Shown one piece after another: positions 1 to 7,867 of a DNA stretch of 9,591 bases. The notes under the pieces were generated by a model. That model made no database searches. It saw only the letters and a program-made list of their open reading frames with translations, and was not told where the DNA came from. Source of the stretch: an uncultured Clostridia bacterium. Lineage in GTDB: Bacteria; Bacillota; Clostridia; Christensenellales; UBA1242. The stretch covers positions 1-9,591 of the forward strand of contig CAMUJQ010000037.1 of assembly GCA_947089305.1 (NCBI GenBank), read 5' to 3'. A program made the translations under genes and the position numbers. The first letter of the stretch is position 1, and the number at the start of each line of letters is the position of its first letter.

Positions 1-3000
1 ACGGTTCAGCATATAGAATGAATGCAGAAGGCGATATGACTATATTAAAAGTATATGTAGAGTCTTTTAATACTGAATATTATTATGACGATATAACAAC
101 TTTAAGTTTTAGCAAGTATGCCCTTGATAGCCTAAAAGTGCAGCATGTAGAGTTAAATAAATTCACAGAATTTTCAAATTTTACAGGTTTTGAATATTTA
201 AAGAATTCATTAACTTCCATACAAATTTCAAATACAACATTAGGTGATGAATGCCAAGGTTTATTTAAAGATTTTATTTATCTTGAAACATTCAATGCTC
301 CAAATTTAACAAATCTTCCAAATAATTTCTTTGAAGGATGTACAAAATTAAGCACTGTTTCTATACCTAGTATACAAACAATAGGAAATGCTGCATTTAA
401 AAATTCAAAATTGAAGGTTTTTGAGTTTAATGATAATCAAACTATTGGTTCAAATGCTTTTGAGGGTGTAGAATTTGAATCTATTACTGTTGGAAGTAGA
501 AATGTATTATCAAATATTAACACTATTTTGTCACAAAGTTCAATTGATTCTATTAGCATTAAATATACAAATGATACAGTGGGAACAACTGAAGCTAATT
601 TCATTGATACGTATAACATTAAAAATGTTTGGATAAGTACAGGAATAATTGAAGAAAAAACTTTTTATCAAAATCAAACTATTGAAGGTTTAACTATTTA
701 TGCATCAGATATTGGCATAAGCGCATTTGAATCCTGTCCAAATTTAAAATTCATTTATTTACCTGGTTATATAAGTAATATTGGAAATGCTGCATTTAAA
801 AATTGTCAATCATTAAAGCTTATTAAATTGCCACGAAGTCTTGATATATGTGGAAGTGAAGTATTTGCAGAATGTTCAAATTTAGAAAATGTTATAACAA
901 ACTATGAATCTGAGCACATAACATATTATGGCGATGCTATGTTTAAAAATTGTACTAGTTTGCAAGAAATTTATTTGCCTTATGATATAACTTACTTGGG
1001 CAGTGAAACTTTTAGCGGTTGTGTAAATTTACAAAACATTTTAAGTGAAGACTATTCCCCAATTACTATTAGTCCAATTGAAATTAAAGAAAAAACTTTT
1101 TATAATTGTAGAAGTCTAAAAAGAATTCCTCTTGTTAATATTACATCTATTTTGGCTAGTGCCTTTGAAAATTGTGAAAGTTTAACTGAAATTACTCTTC
1201 ACGTTCCTAATTCAGATGAAAAATCAATTGAAAGTAAAGCATTTTTAGGCTGTACAAATTTAAAACAGGTATCTTTTGAATATAATCCATATGTTGTTGA
1301 AAGTAAAACTCTAATTAAAATTGCAGCTGATTCATTTATTGTTGCTGAAGATGGTCCTCAATTTAAAATTCCAGTTGAATTAGATGATAGCTTTAAAACT
1401 GCTGAAAACTGGAGTACTTTATATAATAATGGTCAAATTGTAACAGATTTTACTAATAGTTTGCCAGATATTAATTTACCTGAAGTTAATGATAAAACAT
1501 CTTACATTATTTTTGATAATGATACAGTAATTAGTGGCAGTTTAATAATGAACGAGTCAAATGGTTATTATGAGTTTGCAGGGTGGACTTTTTCACTTGA
1601 AGAAGGCTTTAATAAAGCCACAGTAGTTAATTACACAGGCCCTGATGTTGAAGAGCTTATTATGCCTTCTTATATAATAAAAGAAGGTATTTCATATGTT
1701 GTTAATCATGTATATGATAATTTTAATCAAGATTTACAAATGCTTTCTAATTTAAGAAAACTTGTATTACCAAATGGTTTAACAAGAGTTACAAACAATA
1801 TATGTGCTAACTTAGGAACATTAGAGGAAGTTGTATTAAGTGATCAAGTATTTTCTATTGGAAATAACGCCTTTGCAAACTGTTATAATTTAAAAAGAGT
1901 TATTTATAAAGGAATGAATTCTTCTTTAGATAGAATTGATAACTCAGATTCTACTAATCCTATATATCAATCAATTGTAAGATTCCCAGATACTTTACAT
2001 TTTATCAATTACGCTGCTTTTATGAACTGTCCTAATATAGAATATGTTTATTTGCCTAGCAGTTTAAGAGAACTTGCAGGTGCTATTTTCCAAGATTGTA
2101 CAGGTCTTCAATATGTTGAACTAAACAATGGATTATACAAAATTGGTGCTACTGCTTTCCAAAATACACAAATAAGTGAAGTGATTCTTCCAGAAACTAT
2201 AATATATCTTGAAGATATTATATTTGCTAATTGTATGCTTCTTACAAAAGTTATTTTCAATGGAAAGCTTCCATCTGTTCAAGGAAATCCATTTGGTTAT
2301 CAATTAAATCCTAATTTACAAATAAAAGTTGAAACAGAATATTTAGAAGATTATTTAAGTTACACAGGTTGGGGAGAAGCTCAAGCTAGGTTTACTGATG
2401 AATTTTTAATTTATGCAACAATTGACGACTATGTTTATGCAATTAGTGAAAAACATAAAACAGCTAAAATTGCTGGACTTGCAAATAATAGTTTAACAGA
2501 ATTAGTATTGCCTAGTTCAATTCAATATCAAAGTGAAACATTACCAATTACAACAATTGCAGCAAAAGCATTTAAAGATACAAATATAACTTCAGTGGTT
2601 ATTTCTGAAGGATTTACTACCATTGAAAATAATGCTTTTGAAGGAACAAAATACCTTGAATCTGTTTCGTTACCTCAAACTTTAAAGTCAATAGGAAATT
2701 TTGCATTTCAAGCTGGTTATGCTGTATCTGGTGAAGATGAAAGTGCTGCCACTCTTAATAGTTCACTAACTGAAATTATACTACCAAACAACATTAATCA
2801 AATTGGTATAGGCGCTTTTAGTGGTACAAAATTATCTACAATTACTTTGCCTGATAATTTAAGTGTTTTAGAATCTCAGGTATTTAGTGGATGTAGAGAT
2901 TTAACTGAAGTAATTTTACCAAATTATTTAACAACAATTAAGAGTAGTGCATTTTATGGATGTAGCAGTTTACAAGAAATTACAATTCCATCATCTGTTA

Positions 3001-5057
3001 CTGAAATTAACAGTGAAGCGTTTACTGCTTGTAAAAACTTGATGTATATGACTATGTTAGGTTTTCCACCACAAATCCCAATGCAAACAAGTGAAAATAG
3101 TTCTAGCAACATATTTAATAATTGTCCTAGTGAACTTCAAATTAAAGTACAAGAAAGATATTATAATGAATATGTTTCAAATAGTAATTGGTCAATCTTT
3201 AAAGACAATATCATAACTGGAGACTTTTCAGTTAGGTTTAGTGAAAAAGATGGTATTAAATACGTTATCGATGATAATAAAAAAATTGCAAATGTATACA
3301 GTATTAACAACAATGCTGAGTCAATTGAGATACAAAGTTCAGTAGAAATTGATGGACAAAATTACACTGTTCTTGCAATTGATGCTAACGCTTTCTATAA
3401 TTGTAAAAAACTTACAAGTGTTACACTACCTAATACTATCAAAACAATAGGAAATTATGCCTTTAATGGATGTAGTAGTTTAACTTCAATTAATTTACCA
3501 GAAAGCATTATAAGCATTGGCAGTCATGCATTTGCTTATTCGGGTTTGTCTGGAGAAATTAAAATACCAAATAATTGCTTATCAATTGGTAGTTATGCTT
3601 TTAGTGAAACAAAAATTTCAAATATAATACTACCTGAAAACTTAACTGAAATTCCAACTGGATTAATGAATAGCACATTAATTAAACAAATTAACTTACC
3701 AAGTTCTATTACAAAAATTAACCAAGATGCATTTAGTAATTGTATCAGTTTAACTAGTGTTATTATTCCTGATTCTGTTAAGTCAATTGGACTTAACGCA
3801 TTCTATAATTGTTATAAACTATTGCGTGTTGAACTACCAAATGGACTAGAAATTTTAGAGTCTGGAGCATTTTCAGAATGTAAAGCACTTCAACAAGTTA
3901 CATTTAAAGGTGCACCTCCTGCACAAATTATGGATCCATATGGAGTATTTGGATATGACTCGCAAAATTTAAAAATTAAAGTTGATCCAGAACATCTAGA
4001 TGCATATAAAGAAATTTTCCAAAACTATCAAAATTGTTTTGTAACTGAGTTATCTGATACAAATTTATATTTTACTGAAACAACAGCTTATATGTTATAT
4101 CCAGAAAGAAATATGGCTACTTTACTTGCATATTATGGAGATGCTACTGAAATAACATTAGATGAACAAATTGAAATAGATAATGAAAATTATAGAATCA
4201 CTGAAATAGGTATTAATGCGTTTTATGGATGTGCTATTAATAAAATTATTATGCCTAATTCAATAACTGATATTGGTGCTAGTGCATTTAGAGAGTGTAG
4301 AAAACTAGTAACTGTTGAATTACCAAATAATTTACTTACAATTGGTCAAGAAGCCTTTAGTTATTGCATTAATTTAACTGAAATTGAAATACCAGCTTCA
4401 ATAACTTCAATTAAAATGAATGCATTCACTTTTTGTAACAAACTAATTAAAGTAACATTTAATGGTGCTTGTCCTGCACAAGGAAATATTGAATATGGCG
4501 TATTTGAACAGTCTGGGCAAATCTCTTATACTCTTCCAATTATGTTAGAAATTAAAGTTAATGAAGAATATTTAGGCGATTTCACAAGTAATGATGCTTT
4601 AATGAATTATAATATAGTTACAGAATTTAATAATAATGTATACTATAATAACGGTTTCTATTATACATTAGATACTGAAAACAATGTTGCTAGTGTCTTG
4701 ATATATACTGATTATAAAACTACTAATGTAACAGTTCCTAGTTTAATTGAAGTAAATGGTAAAAATTATACTGTAAAGGAAATAGGTGCTAATGCCTTTG
4801 GAGATTTACCTGGAACCGTTGCTGAAATAACACTACCAGAAACAATAAATAAAATAGGCTCTTTTGCTTTTACAAATTTAAATAACTTTACTTTAATTAT
4901 GCAAGGTGCAGCTCCAGAAGGAAGCGATAACATGTTTTCATTACAAGCAAATAATTCAAATATTGTAATAAAAGTAAAAGAAAGTCACTTTGAGTCTTAT
5001 TCTAACGCATCATATTGGTCACAGTTAGTTAAGTCAGGTTTTATAGTAAAATATTAG
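1..5057 (+). CDS. BspA-like leucine-rich-repeat (LRR_5) surface protein, 5'-partial
   Basis: C-terminal part of a giant repeat protein. The frame is open to the left edge (first full codon at nt 3) and the Met at nt 18 has no Shine-Dalgarno site, so the true start lies upstream; 1,684 residues are visible. The sequence is almost entirely LRR_5 units of about 22-25 residues with the pattern LxxIxLPxxIxxIGxxAFxxC. I count about 48 by eye, in six modules of roughly 15+, 8, 8, 9, 5 and 3 units. Each module ends in a cap of the type VxFxGxPP...LxIKVxxxYxxxY...W, starting near nt 1362, 2316, 3135, 3969, 4545 and 4962, followed (except the last) by a non-LRR beta-rich linker that leads into the next solenoid. 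Family knowledge: such proteins are usually exported and bind host or bacterial surfaces, but no ligand can be read here. The C-terminus ends in the last cap (GFIVKY) with no LPXTG motif, transmembrane helix or wall-binding repeat, so any anchor must be N-terminal and outside the window. Family call is secure; function is inference. Confidence 0.93.
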   Translation, partial: GSAYRMNAEGDMTILKVYVESFNTEYYYDDITTLSFSKYALDSLKVQHVELNKFTEFSNFTGFEYLKNSLTSIQISNTTLGDECQGLFKDFIYLETFNAPNLTNLPNNFFEGCTKLSTVSIPSIQTIGNAAFKNSKLKVFEFNDNQTIGSNAFEGVEFESITVGSRNVLSNINTILSQSSIDSISIKYTNDTVGTTEANFIDTYNIKNVWISTGIIEEKTFYQNQTIEGLTIYASDIGISAFESCPNLKFIYLPGYISNIGNAAFKNCQSLKLIKLPRSLDICGSEVFAECSNLENVITNYESEHITYYGDAMFKNCTSLQEIYLPYDITYLGSETFSGCVNLQNILSEDYSPITISPIEIKEKTFYNCRSLKRIPLVNITSILASAFENCESLTEITLHVPNSDEKSIESKAFLGCTNLKQVSFEYNPYVVESKTLIKIAADSFIVAEDGPQFKIPVELDDSFKTAENWSTLYNNGQIVTDFTNSLPDINLPEVNDKTSYIIFDNDTVISGSLIMNESNGYYEFAGWTFSLEEGFNKATVVNYTGPDVEELIMPSYIIKEGISYVVNHVYDNFNQDLQMLSNLRKLVLPNGLTRVTNNICANLGTLEEVVLSDQVFSIGNNAFANCYNLKRVIYKGMNSSLDRIDNSDSTNPIYQSIVRFPDTLHFINYAAFMNCPNIEYVYLPSSLRELAGAIFQDCTGLQYVELNNGLYKIGATAFQNTQISEVILPETIIYLEDIIFANCMLLTKVIFNGKLPSVQGNPFGYQLNPNLQIKVETEYLEDYLSYTGWGEAQARFTDEFLIYATIDDYVYAISEKHKTAKIAGLANNSLTELVLPSSIQYQSETLPITTIAAKAFKDTNITSVVISEGFTTIENNAFEGTKYLESVSLPQTLKSIGNFAFQAGYAVSGEDESAATLNSSLTEIILPNNINQIGIGAFSGTKLSTITLPDNLSVLESQVFSGCRDLTEVILPNYLTTIKSSAFYGCSSLQEITIPSSVTEINSEAFTACKNLMYMTMLGFPPQIPMQTSENSSSNIFNNCPSELQIKVQERYYNEYVSNSNWSIFKDNIITGDFSVRFSEKDGIKYVIDDNKKIANVYSINNNAESIEIQSSVEIDGQNYTVLAIDANAFYNCKKLTSVTLPNTIKTIGNYAFNGCSSLTSINLPESIISIGSHAFAYSGLSGEIKIPNNCLSIGSYAFSETKISNIILPENLTEIPTGLMNSTLIKQINLPSSITKINQDAFSNCISLTSVIIPDSVKSIGLNAFYNCYKLLRVELPNGLEILESGAFSECKALQQVTFKGAPPAQIMDPYGVFGYDSQNLKIKVDPEHLDAYKEIFQNYQNCFVTELSDTNLYFTETTAYMLYPERNMATLLAYYGDATEITLDEQIEIDNENYRITEIGINAFYGCAINKIIMPNSITDIGASAFRECRKLVTVELPNNLLTIGQEAFSYCINLTEIEIPASITSIKMNAFTFCNKLIKVTFNGACPAQGNIEYGVFEQSGQISYTLPIMLEIKVNEEYLGDFTSNDALMNYNIVTEFNNNVYYNNGFYYTLDTENNVASVLIYTDYKTTNVTVPSLIEVNGKNYTVKEIGANAFGDLPGTVAEITLPETINKIGSFAFTNLNNFTLIMQGAAPEGSDNMFSLQANNSNIVIKVKESHFESYSNASYWSQLVKSGFIVKY
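384..405 (+). repeat. 22-nt exact direct repeat, copy 1 (partner at 783-804)
   Basis: The 22 bases here are identical to 783-804 and encode the same GNAAFKN stretch of two LRR units. The copies are 399 nt apart, which is in frame (133 codons). They are a local trace of LRR-unit duplication or gene conversion in the first module; most other units have diverged at DNA level. Confidence 0.75.
783..804 (+). repeat. 22-nt exact direct repeat, copy 2 (partner at 384-405)
   Basis: Second copy of the exact repeat described at 384-405, in the same reading frame. In this copy the unit continues with the usual Cys (KNC), whereas copy 1 continues with Ser (KNS). Confidence 0.75.
1362..5054 (+). repeat. 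Six solenoid cap repeats that set the module boundaries of the LRR protein
   Basis: A cap motif recurs at nt 1362 (FKIPVELDDSF), 2316 (LQIKVETEYLEDY), 3135 (LQIKVQERYYNEY), 3969 (LKIKVDPEHLDAY), 4545 (LEIKVNEEYLGDF) and 4962 (IVIKVKESHFESY). Each is about 28-32 residues, usually with a Trp or aromatic residue roughly ten residues after the Tyr. It corresponds to the terminal segment common in BspA-like proteins (IYVPxxxxxxYKxxxxW type). Spacings are 954, 819, 834, 576 and 417 nt, so the modules shorten toward the C-terminus. The linkers after caps 3, 4 and 5 resemble each other (YVIDDNKKIANV, YMLYPERNMATL, YYTLDTENNVASV) and lead into a VEIDGxNYTVxxIGANAF-like first repeat. This indicates duplication of whole cap-linker-LRR modules followed by divergence. 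Confidence 0.8.
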
Positions 5058-5058
5058 C

Positions 5059-5091
5059 AAAAAAAACAACTTGATTTCAAGTTGTTTTTTT
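5059..5091. terminator. Bidirectional rho-independent terminator between convergent genes
   Basis: An A-run (5059-5066) is followed by a stem CAACTTG (5067-5073), a four-base loop (5074-5077), the complementary arm CAAGTTG (5078-5084) and a T-run (5085-5091). The A- and T-runs can extend the stem, and each provides the U-tract for one direction. The element starts two bases after the TAG of the LRR gene and ends four bases before the stop codon of the convergent permease gene, so it can end both transcripts. Confidence 0.9.
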
Positions 5092-5094
5092 ATA

Positions 5095-6834
5095 TTATAT
5101 ATCACGTTTTTTAAATAATACAAAAGTTGTTATTAAGCATAATGCTATAGAAACGATTACCAAAGATAGTGTTATAAAAATATTACTAGATAGAAAATTT
5201 TGACTTGTGAATATTTGCACAAATGAGTTTTGACTTGCAGAGCTTGCAATAAACTGATTACCAAAGAATTTAAATAAGTCTATATTAATTAAAGGTAAGA
5301 ATGTTAAAACAGGAACTAAAGGAACAAAAGATGTAAAGATAGGTGCTACAAAATATGTGAGCAAACTAACAATAATTGCTGGTGTAACGCTTTTAAATAG
5401 TACACTAAACATCATTGCAATAGATATAAATACAATTGCTTTAATTAAAATAGTTAAAAAGTAAATTATAAACATTAATATAGGGCTTATAACAAATACA
5501 CTACCACCATTAAATACAGTTAAAATTGAAGTAAAGTTTATTCCATAGTTTATAATGCCCGTTATAATAACTATAATAGCTGAAAGTAATAACAGTAAGA
5601 AAGTTAGTAGGAGAGTGGATAAAAACTTGCTAGAAATGATTTTAGAGCGCTTATATGGCCTTACTGCAAGCATTTTAATAGTTCCACTAGTATATTCGCC
5701 TGCAATTGAAGTTGCCGCTGTAATACATGCACACATAATGATAAAGAAGGCAATTAATTCCATAGAATAAAAAGCATAATCAAAAGCTTGCGCATCTTTA
5801 CCCATAATTGAAAATTTAGAAAAATTGCGATTGTATTCAAAGTCATATTGATTATTTTCATATAAGTATGAATCTATTGCTATATTTTCAGAAATAAAAT
5901 TCTTAAAGAAAACTTCTTGCTTATCATTAACAAATGGATTAGTATTTAAAGCGTTTAATTTATTTACACTATAATCACTTTTATTCTTAACAAGCTCAAG
6001 ATAAAGTTTATTTCCAATTAATCTTTCGCCCATTGTTTTTACAGAAACATATCTTGCCGCATTAAGTTGTATCTCTTCAACAGTTTCACTATTATTTATA
6101 TTAAGTTCAAGTTCAGAAAGCTTATTTTTAATTGAATTATTTATATTATTTAATTCAGCTAAAACTTCATTTTCAATTTCAATATTTTCAATCTTAGATA
6201 AAGTTTTTTGTAAATCAGTAATTAATTTAGAAGAGGTTAGCGTATTAATTAAAGTGTTATGATTAGGTATTGTTAAAATTTGTTGATATATATGATTATC
6301 TAATAAATTGATAATTTTCTCAATTTCAGCTTTGTCATTTTCAGTAATTCGAATAATAGGGTAGGAAGTACTAAAAAATTTATTATATTCATTCTTAAAA
6401 TTTGTGTAAGCTTCTTCTAAATTTTTCTTAGCTCCTTCATAAATTGATTTATCATTTGAATCAATTGCAGAATAAGCAATGAATGCAGAATTTAATTTTG
6501 CCATTGCAGTTGAATTTTCATCTTTATTTGAGTATACAGTTGAAAAATCCAAGGTTTTATTACTATAAAAATTTATTACTGCACCCAAATCACTAACTTT
6601 AGCATCAGTATAAGAATTTTTAACAGTATTAAAATTTCTTATTACTTCATCTGGAGATAATACACCATTTAATGTTAATGCTTGATAACTTTTTGTTGAA
6701 TTTTCAAGTGGGGTAGGGTTATAAATAACAGCAGTAAAAACTAAAAGTATAGCCAAAAAAATGCCCATAATATATAAACTTGGACGAGTTAAAATCTTTT
6801 TTGTTTCACTATTTGTTATTCTAAAAAGTTTCAT
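5095..6834 (-). CDS. ABC-2 type exporter permease with large extracytoplasmic domain
   Basis: A 579-residue membrane subunit of an ABC exporter. TM1 is at about residues 19-38 after a basic, cytoplasmic N-terminus. About 315 mostly hydrophilic, Asn/Lys/Glu-rich residues (39-353) follow and, by the positive-inside rule, should lie outside the membrane; residues about 165-285 look helical and coiled-coil-like. TM2 is at about 354-376, followed by the cytoplasmic coupling segment GEYTSGTIKMLAVRPYKRSK (379-398), typical of ABC-2 permeases (E-x-x-x-G-T...R). Further TM segments lie near 405-428, 446-478, 483-507 and 551-575, and the C-terminus is KKRDI. The gene lies 5 nt downstream of the ATPase gene and is probably translationally coupled to it. 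Its only visible SD, AAGAAGG (6850-6856), is inside the ATPase gene and 15 nt from the ATG, which is long. Only one permease gene is present, so a homodimer with two ATPases is likely. Substrate is unknown. Confidence 0.88.
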   Translation of the reverse strand: MKLFRITNSETKKILTRPSLYIMGIFLAILLVFTAVIYNPTPLENSTKSYQALTLNGVLSPDEVIRNFNTVKNSYTDAKVSDLGAVINFYSNKTLDFSTVYSNKDENSTAMAKLNSAFIAYSAIDSNDKSIYEGAKKNLEEAYTNFKNEYNKFFSTSYPIIRITENDKAEIEKIINLLDNHIYQQILTIPNHNTLINTLTSSKLITDLQKTLSKIENIEIENEVLAELNNINNSIKNKLSELELNINNSETVEEIQLNAARYVSVKTMGERLIGNKLYLELVKNKSDYSVNKLNALNTNPFVNDKQEVFFKNFISENIAIDSYLYENNQYDFEYNRNFSKFSIMGKDAQAFDYAFYSMELIAFFIIMCACITAATSIAGEYTSGTIKMLAVRPYKRSKIISSKFLSTLLLTFLLLLLSAIIVIITGIINYGINFTSILTVFNGGSVFVISPILMFIIYFLTILIKAIVFISIAMMFSVLFKSVTPAIIVSLLTYFVAPIFTSFVPLVPVLTFLPLINIDLFKFFGNQFIASSASQNSFVQIFTSQNFLSSNIFITLSLVIVSIALCLITTFVLFKKRDI

Positions 6835-6839
6835 TTTTA

Positions 6840-7775
6840 CTATAAAATACCTTCTTTATTTTCTTTATCTACCATATCAAAATAAATTTCTTCAAGTGAT
6901 TTTGTAACAGTACGTGTTCCAAATATTCCAATATTATTAGTAATTAAAAATTTCAAAATATCTTGAACTTCTTGTGAGGAAGCTTGTAAAATAACGTTTT
7001 TACCAACAACTTCAACGTTTTTATTAGCATATTGTTTAGTTATTATTTTTGCAGCAAAATTTGGGTGACTAACTGAAATTGCAAATCTTTCTTTATCTTT
7101 TATTCCTCGTTGTAAATCTGTTATATTTTGATGTTCAATTAAAACGCCATTTTTAATAATTCCAACGGTATCACAAAGCGCTTCAACCTCACTTAATATA
7201 TGACTAGATATTAAAACAGCTATTTTTTCTTCTGTTGCAACTTTTTTAACAAATTCACGCATTTCAATAATTCCAGTAGGGTCTAAACCATTTAATGGCT
7301 CATCTAAAATAAGCAATTTTGGTTTATTAATTAATGCACAAATAATTCCTAATCTTTGTTTCATTCCAAGCGAATATGTTTTTACTTTATTTTTTATTCT
7401 GTTTTGCATTGCAAGAACTTTAACTAAATAGTTAATTCTATTCATGTCAATTTTACCATAAAGTGATGCAAAATATTTTAAATTTTGCAAACCTGAAAGG
7501 TGATTATAAAAGTTAGGATTTTCAATAATTCCACCCACATTTAAAATAGCTTTTTCAAAATTAGATACAATATCATTACCCAAAATTGTAACACTACCTG
7601 AACTAATTTTTGCAAGACCAGTTATAAGTTTTATTGCAGTTGTTTTACCAGCACCGTTTGGACCAATTAAGCCAAATATTTCACCTTCGCCTATAGAAAA
7701 AGATACATTATTTAATGCAATACGTTCTCCATAATATTTAGTTAAATTTTTTACAACCAACACGGGCTTTGACAC
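6840..7775 (-). CDS. ABC transporter ATP-binding protein, BcrA/LanF-like (E-loop)
   Basis: ATPase subunit that powers the downstream permease. Counting from the preferred GTG start (311 residues): Walker A GPNGAGKTT (38-46); a Q-loop region in which GGIIENPNFY carries Glu85 where most ABC ATPases have Gln; signature YSLGMKQR (134-141); Walker B LLILDEP with catalytic Glu159; D-loop NGLD (162-165); H-loop His192 in SSHILSE. A roughly 95-residue C-terminal extension ends in SLEEIYFDMV, as is usual in the CcmA/BcrA group. Start choice: the SD GGAGGTG (7783-7789) is only 1 nt from the TTG at 7781 but 7 nt from the GTG at 7775, so GTG is better; the TTG start would add two residues. First gene of the two-gene operon under the 7818-7846 promoter. 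Glu in the Q-loop is known for BcrA-type and lantibiotic-immunity (LanF) ATPases, so export of a peptide antibiotic or lipid-active compound is a reasonable inference. No bacteriocin gene or regulator is nearby. Confidence 0.92.
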   Translation of the reverse strand: MSKPVLVVKNLTKYYGERIALNNVSFSIGEGEIFGLIGPNGAGKTTAIKLITGLAKISSGSVTILGNDIVSNFEKAILNVGGIIENPNFYNHLSGLQNLKYFASLYGKIDMNRINYLVKVLAMQNRIKNKVKTYSLGMKQRLGIICALINKPKLLILDEPLNGLDPTGIIEMREFVKKVATEEKIAVLISSHILSEVEALCDTVGIIKNGVLIEHQNITDLQRGIKDKERFAISVSHPNFAAKIITKQYANKNVEVVGKNVILQASSQEVQDILKFLITNNIGIFGTRTVTKSLEEIYFDMVDKENKEGIL

Positions 7776-7782
7776 TCGCAAA

Positions 7783-7789
7783 CACCTCC
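7783..7789 (-). promoter_or_regulatory. Strong Shine-Dalgarno site that decides the ATPase start
   Basis: Minus-strand GGAGGTG is a seven-base match to the 3' end of 16S rRNA. The spacing favours the GTG at 7775 (7 nt after the site) over the upstream in-frame TTG at 7781 (1 nt). A weak CCT...AGG pairing within the leader could fold back on it, but three base pairs are not evidence of regulation. Confidence 0.75.
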
Positions 7790-7817
7790 GAGTAGGACTA
7801 ATCTTAAATTATGTTTA

Positions 7818-7846
7818 ATTATATCACAAAATATATGTTTTGTAAA
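7818..7846 (-). promoter_or_regulatory. Sigma-70/SigA-type promoter of the ABC operon
   Basis: Read on the minus strand: -35 TTTACA (7841-7846), a 17-nt spacer, and a perfect -10 TATAAT (7818-7823) preceded by TGA, an extended -10 element. Transcription would start near 7811, giving a leader of about 36 nt before the GTG start. Five of six bases match in the -35 and six of six in the -10 at optimal spacing, in the right place and direction. Confidence 0.85.
7826..7843. promoter_or_regulatory. Palindrome overlapping the ABC promoter spacer, possible operator
   Basis: ACAAAA-tatatg-TTTTGT is a perfect inverted repeat with 6-bp arms and a 6-bp centre. It lies between the -10 and -35 of the ABC promoter and overlaps the -35 boxes of both divergent promoters, where a dimeric repressor would act. 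Arms this short and AT-rich can arise by chance here, and no regulator gene is in the window. Confidence 0.35.
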
Positions 7847-7867
7847 TTGTTTTATAAAAAATATAGT
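7840..7867 (+). promoter_or_regulatory. Candidate promoter of the TVP38-family gene
   Basis: -35 TTGTAA (7840-7845), 16-nt spacer, -10 TATAGT (7862-7867), giving a start near 7874 and a leader of about 78 nt. Matches are four of six and five of six. Its -35 overlaps that of the divergent ABC promoter, so the two would compete or be co-regulated. A -10-like TATATT at 7930 is too close to the SD to serve this gene. Confidence 0.35.

Noticed and set aside
18..20. ATG taken as the start of the LRR protein
   Set aside because: The frame is open upstream to the window edge, there is no SD site or signal peptide, and the sequence begins within repeat-like material, so it is an internal Met.
437..619. 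Open frame of 60 codons on the minus strand inside the LRR gene
   Set aside because: It is antisense to a continuous LRR coding frame, has no SD site or recognisable motif, and fits a shadow of repetitive AT-rich coding sequence.
1..5057. CRISPR-like or satellite repeat array
   Set aside because: The periodicity is at protein level (22-25-residue LRR units in one frame), with diverged DNA and no constant repeat and spacer pattern.
5555..5770. Open frame of 71 codons on the plus strand
   Set aside because: It is antisense to the TM2-TM3 part of the permease, whose membrane and coupling motifs are convincing; no SD site or independent support.
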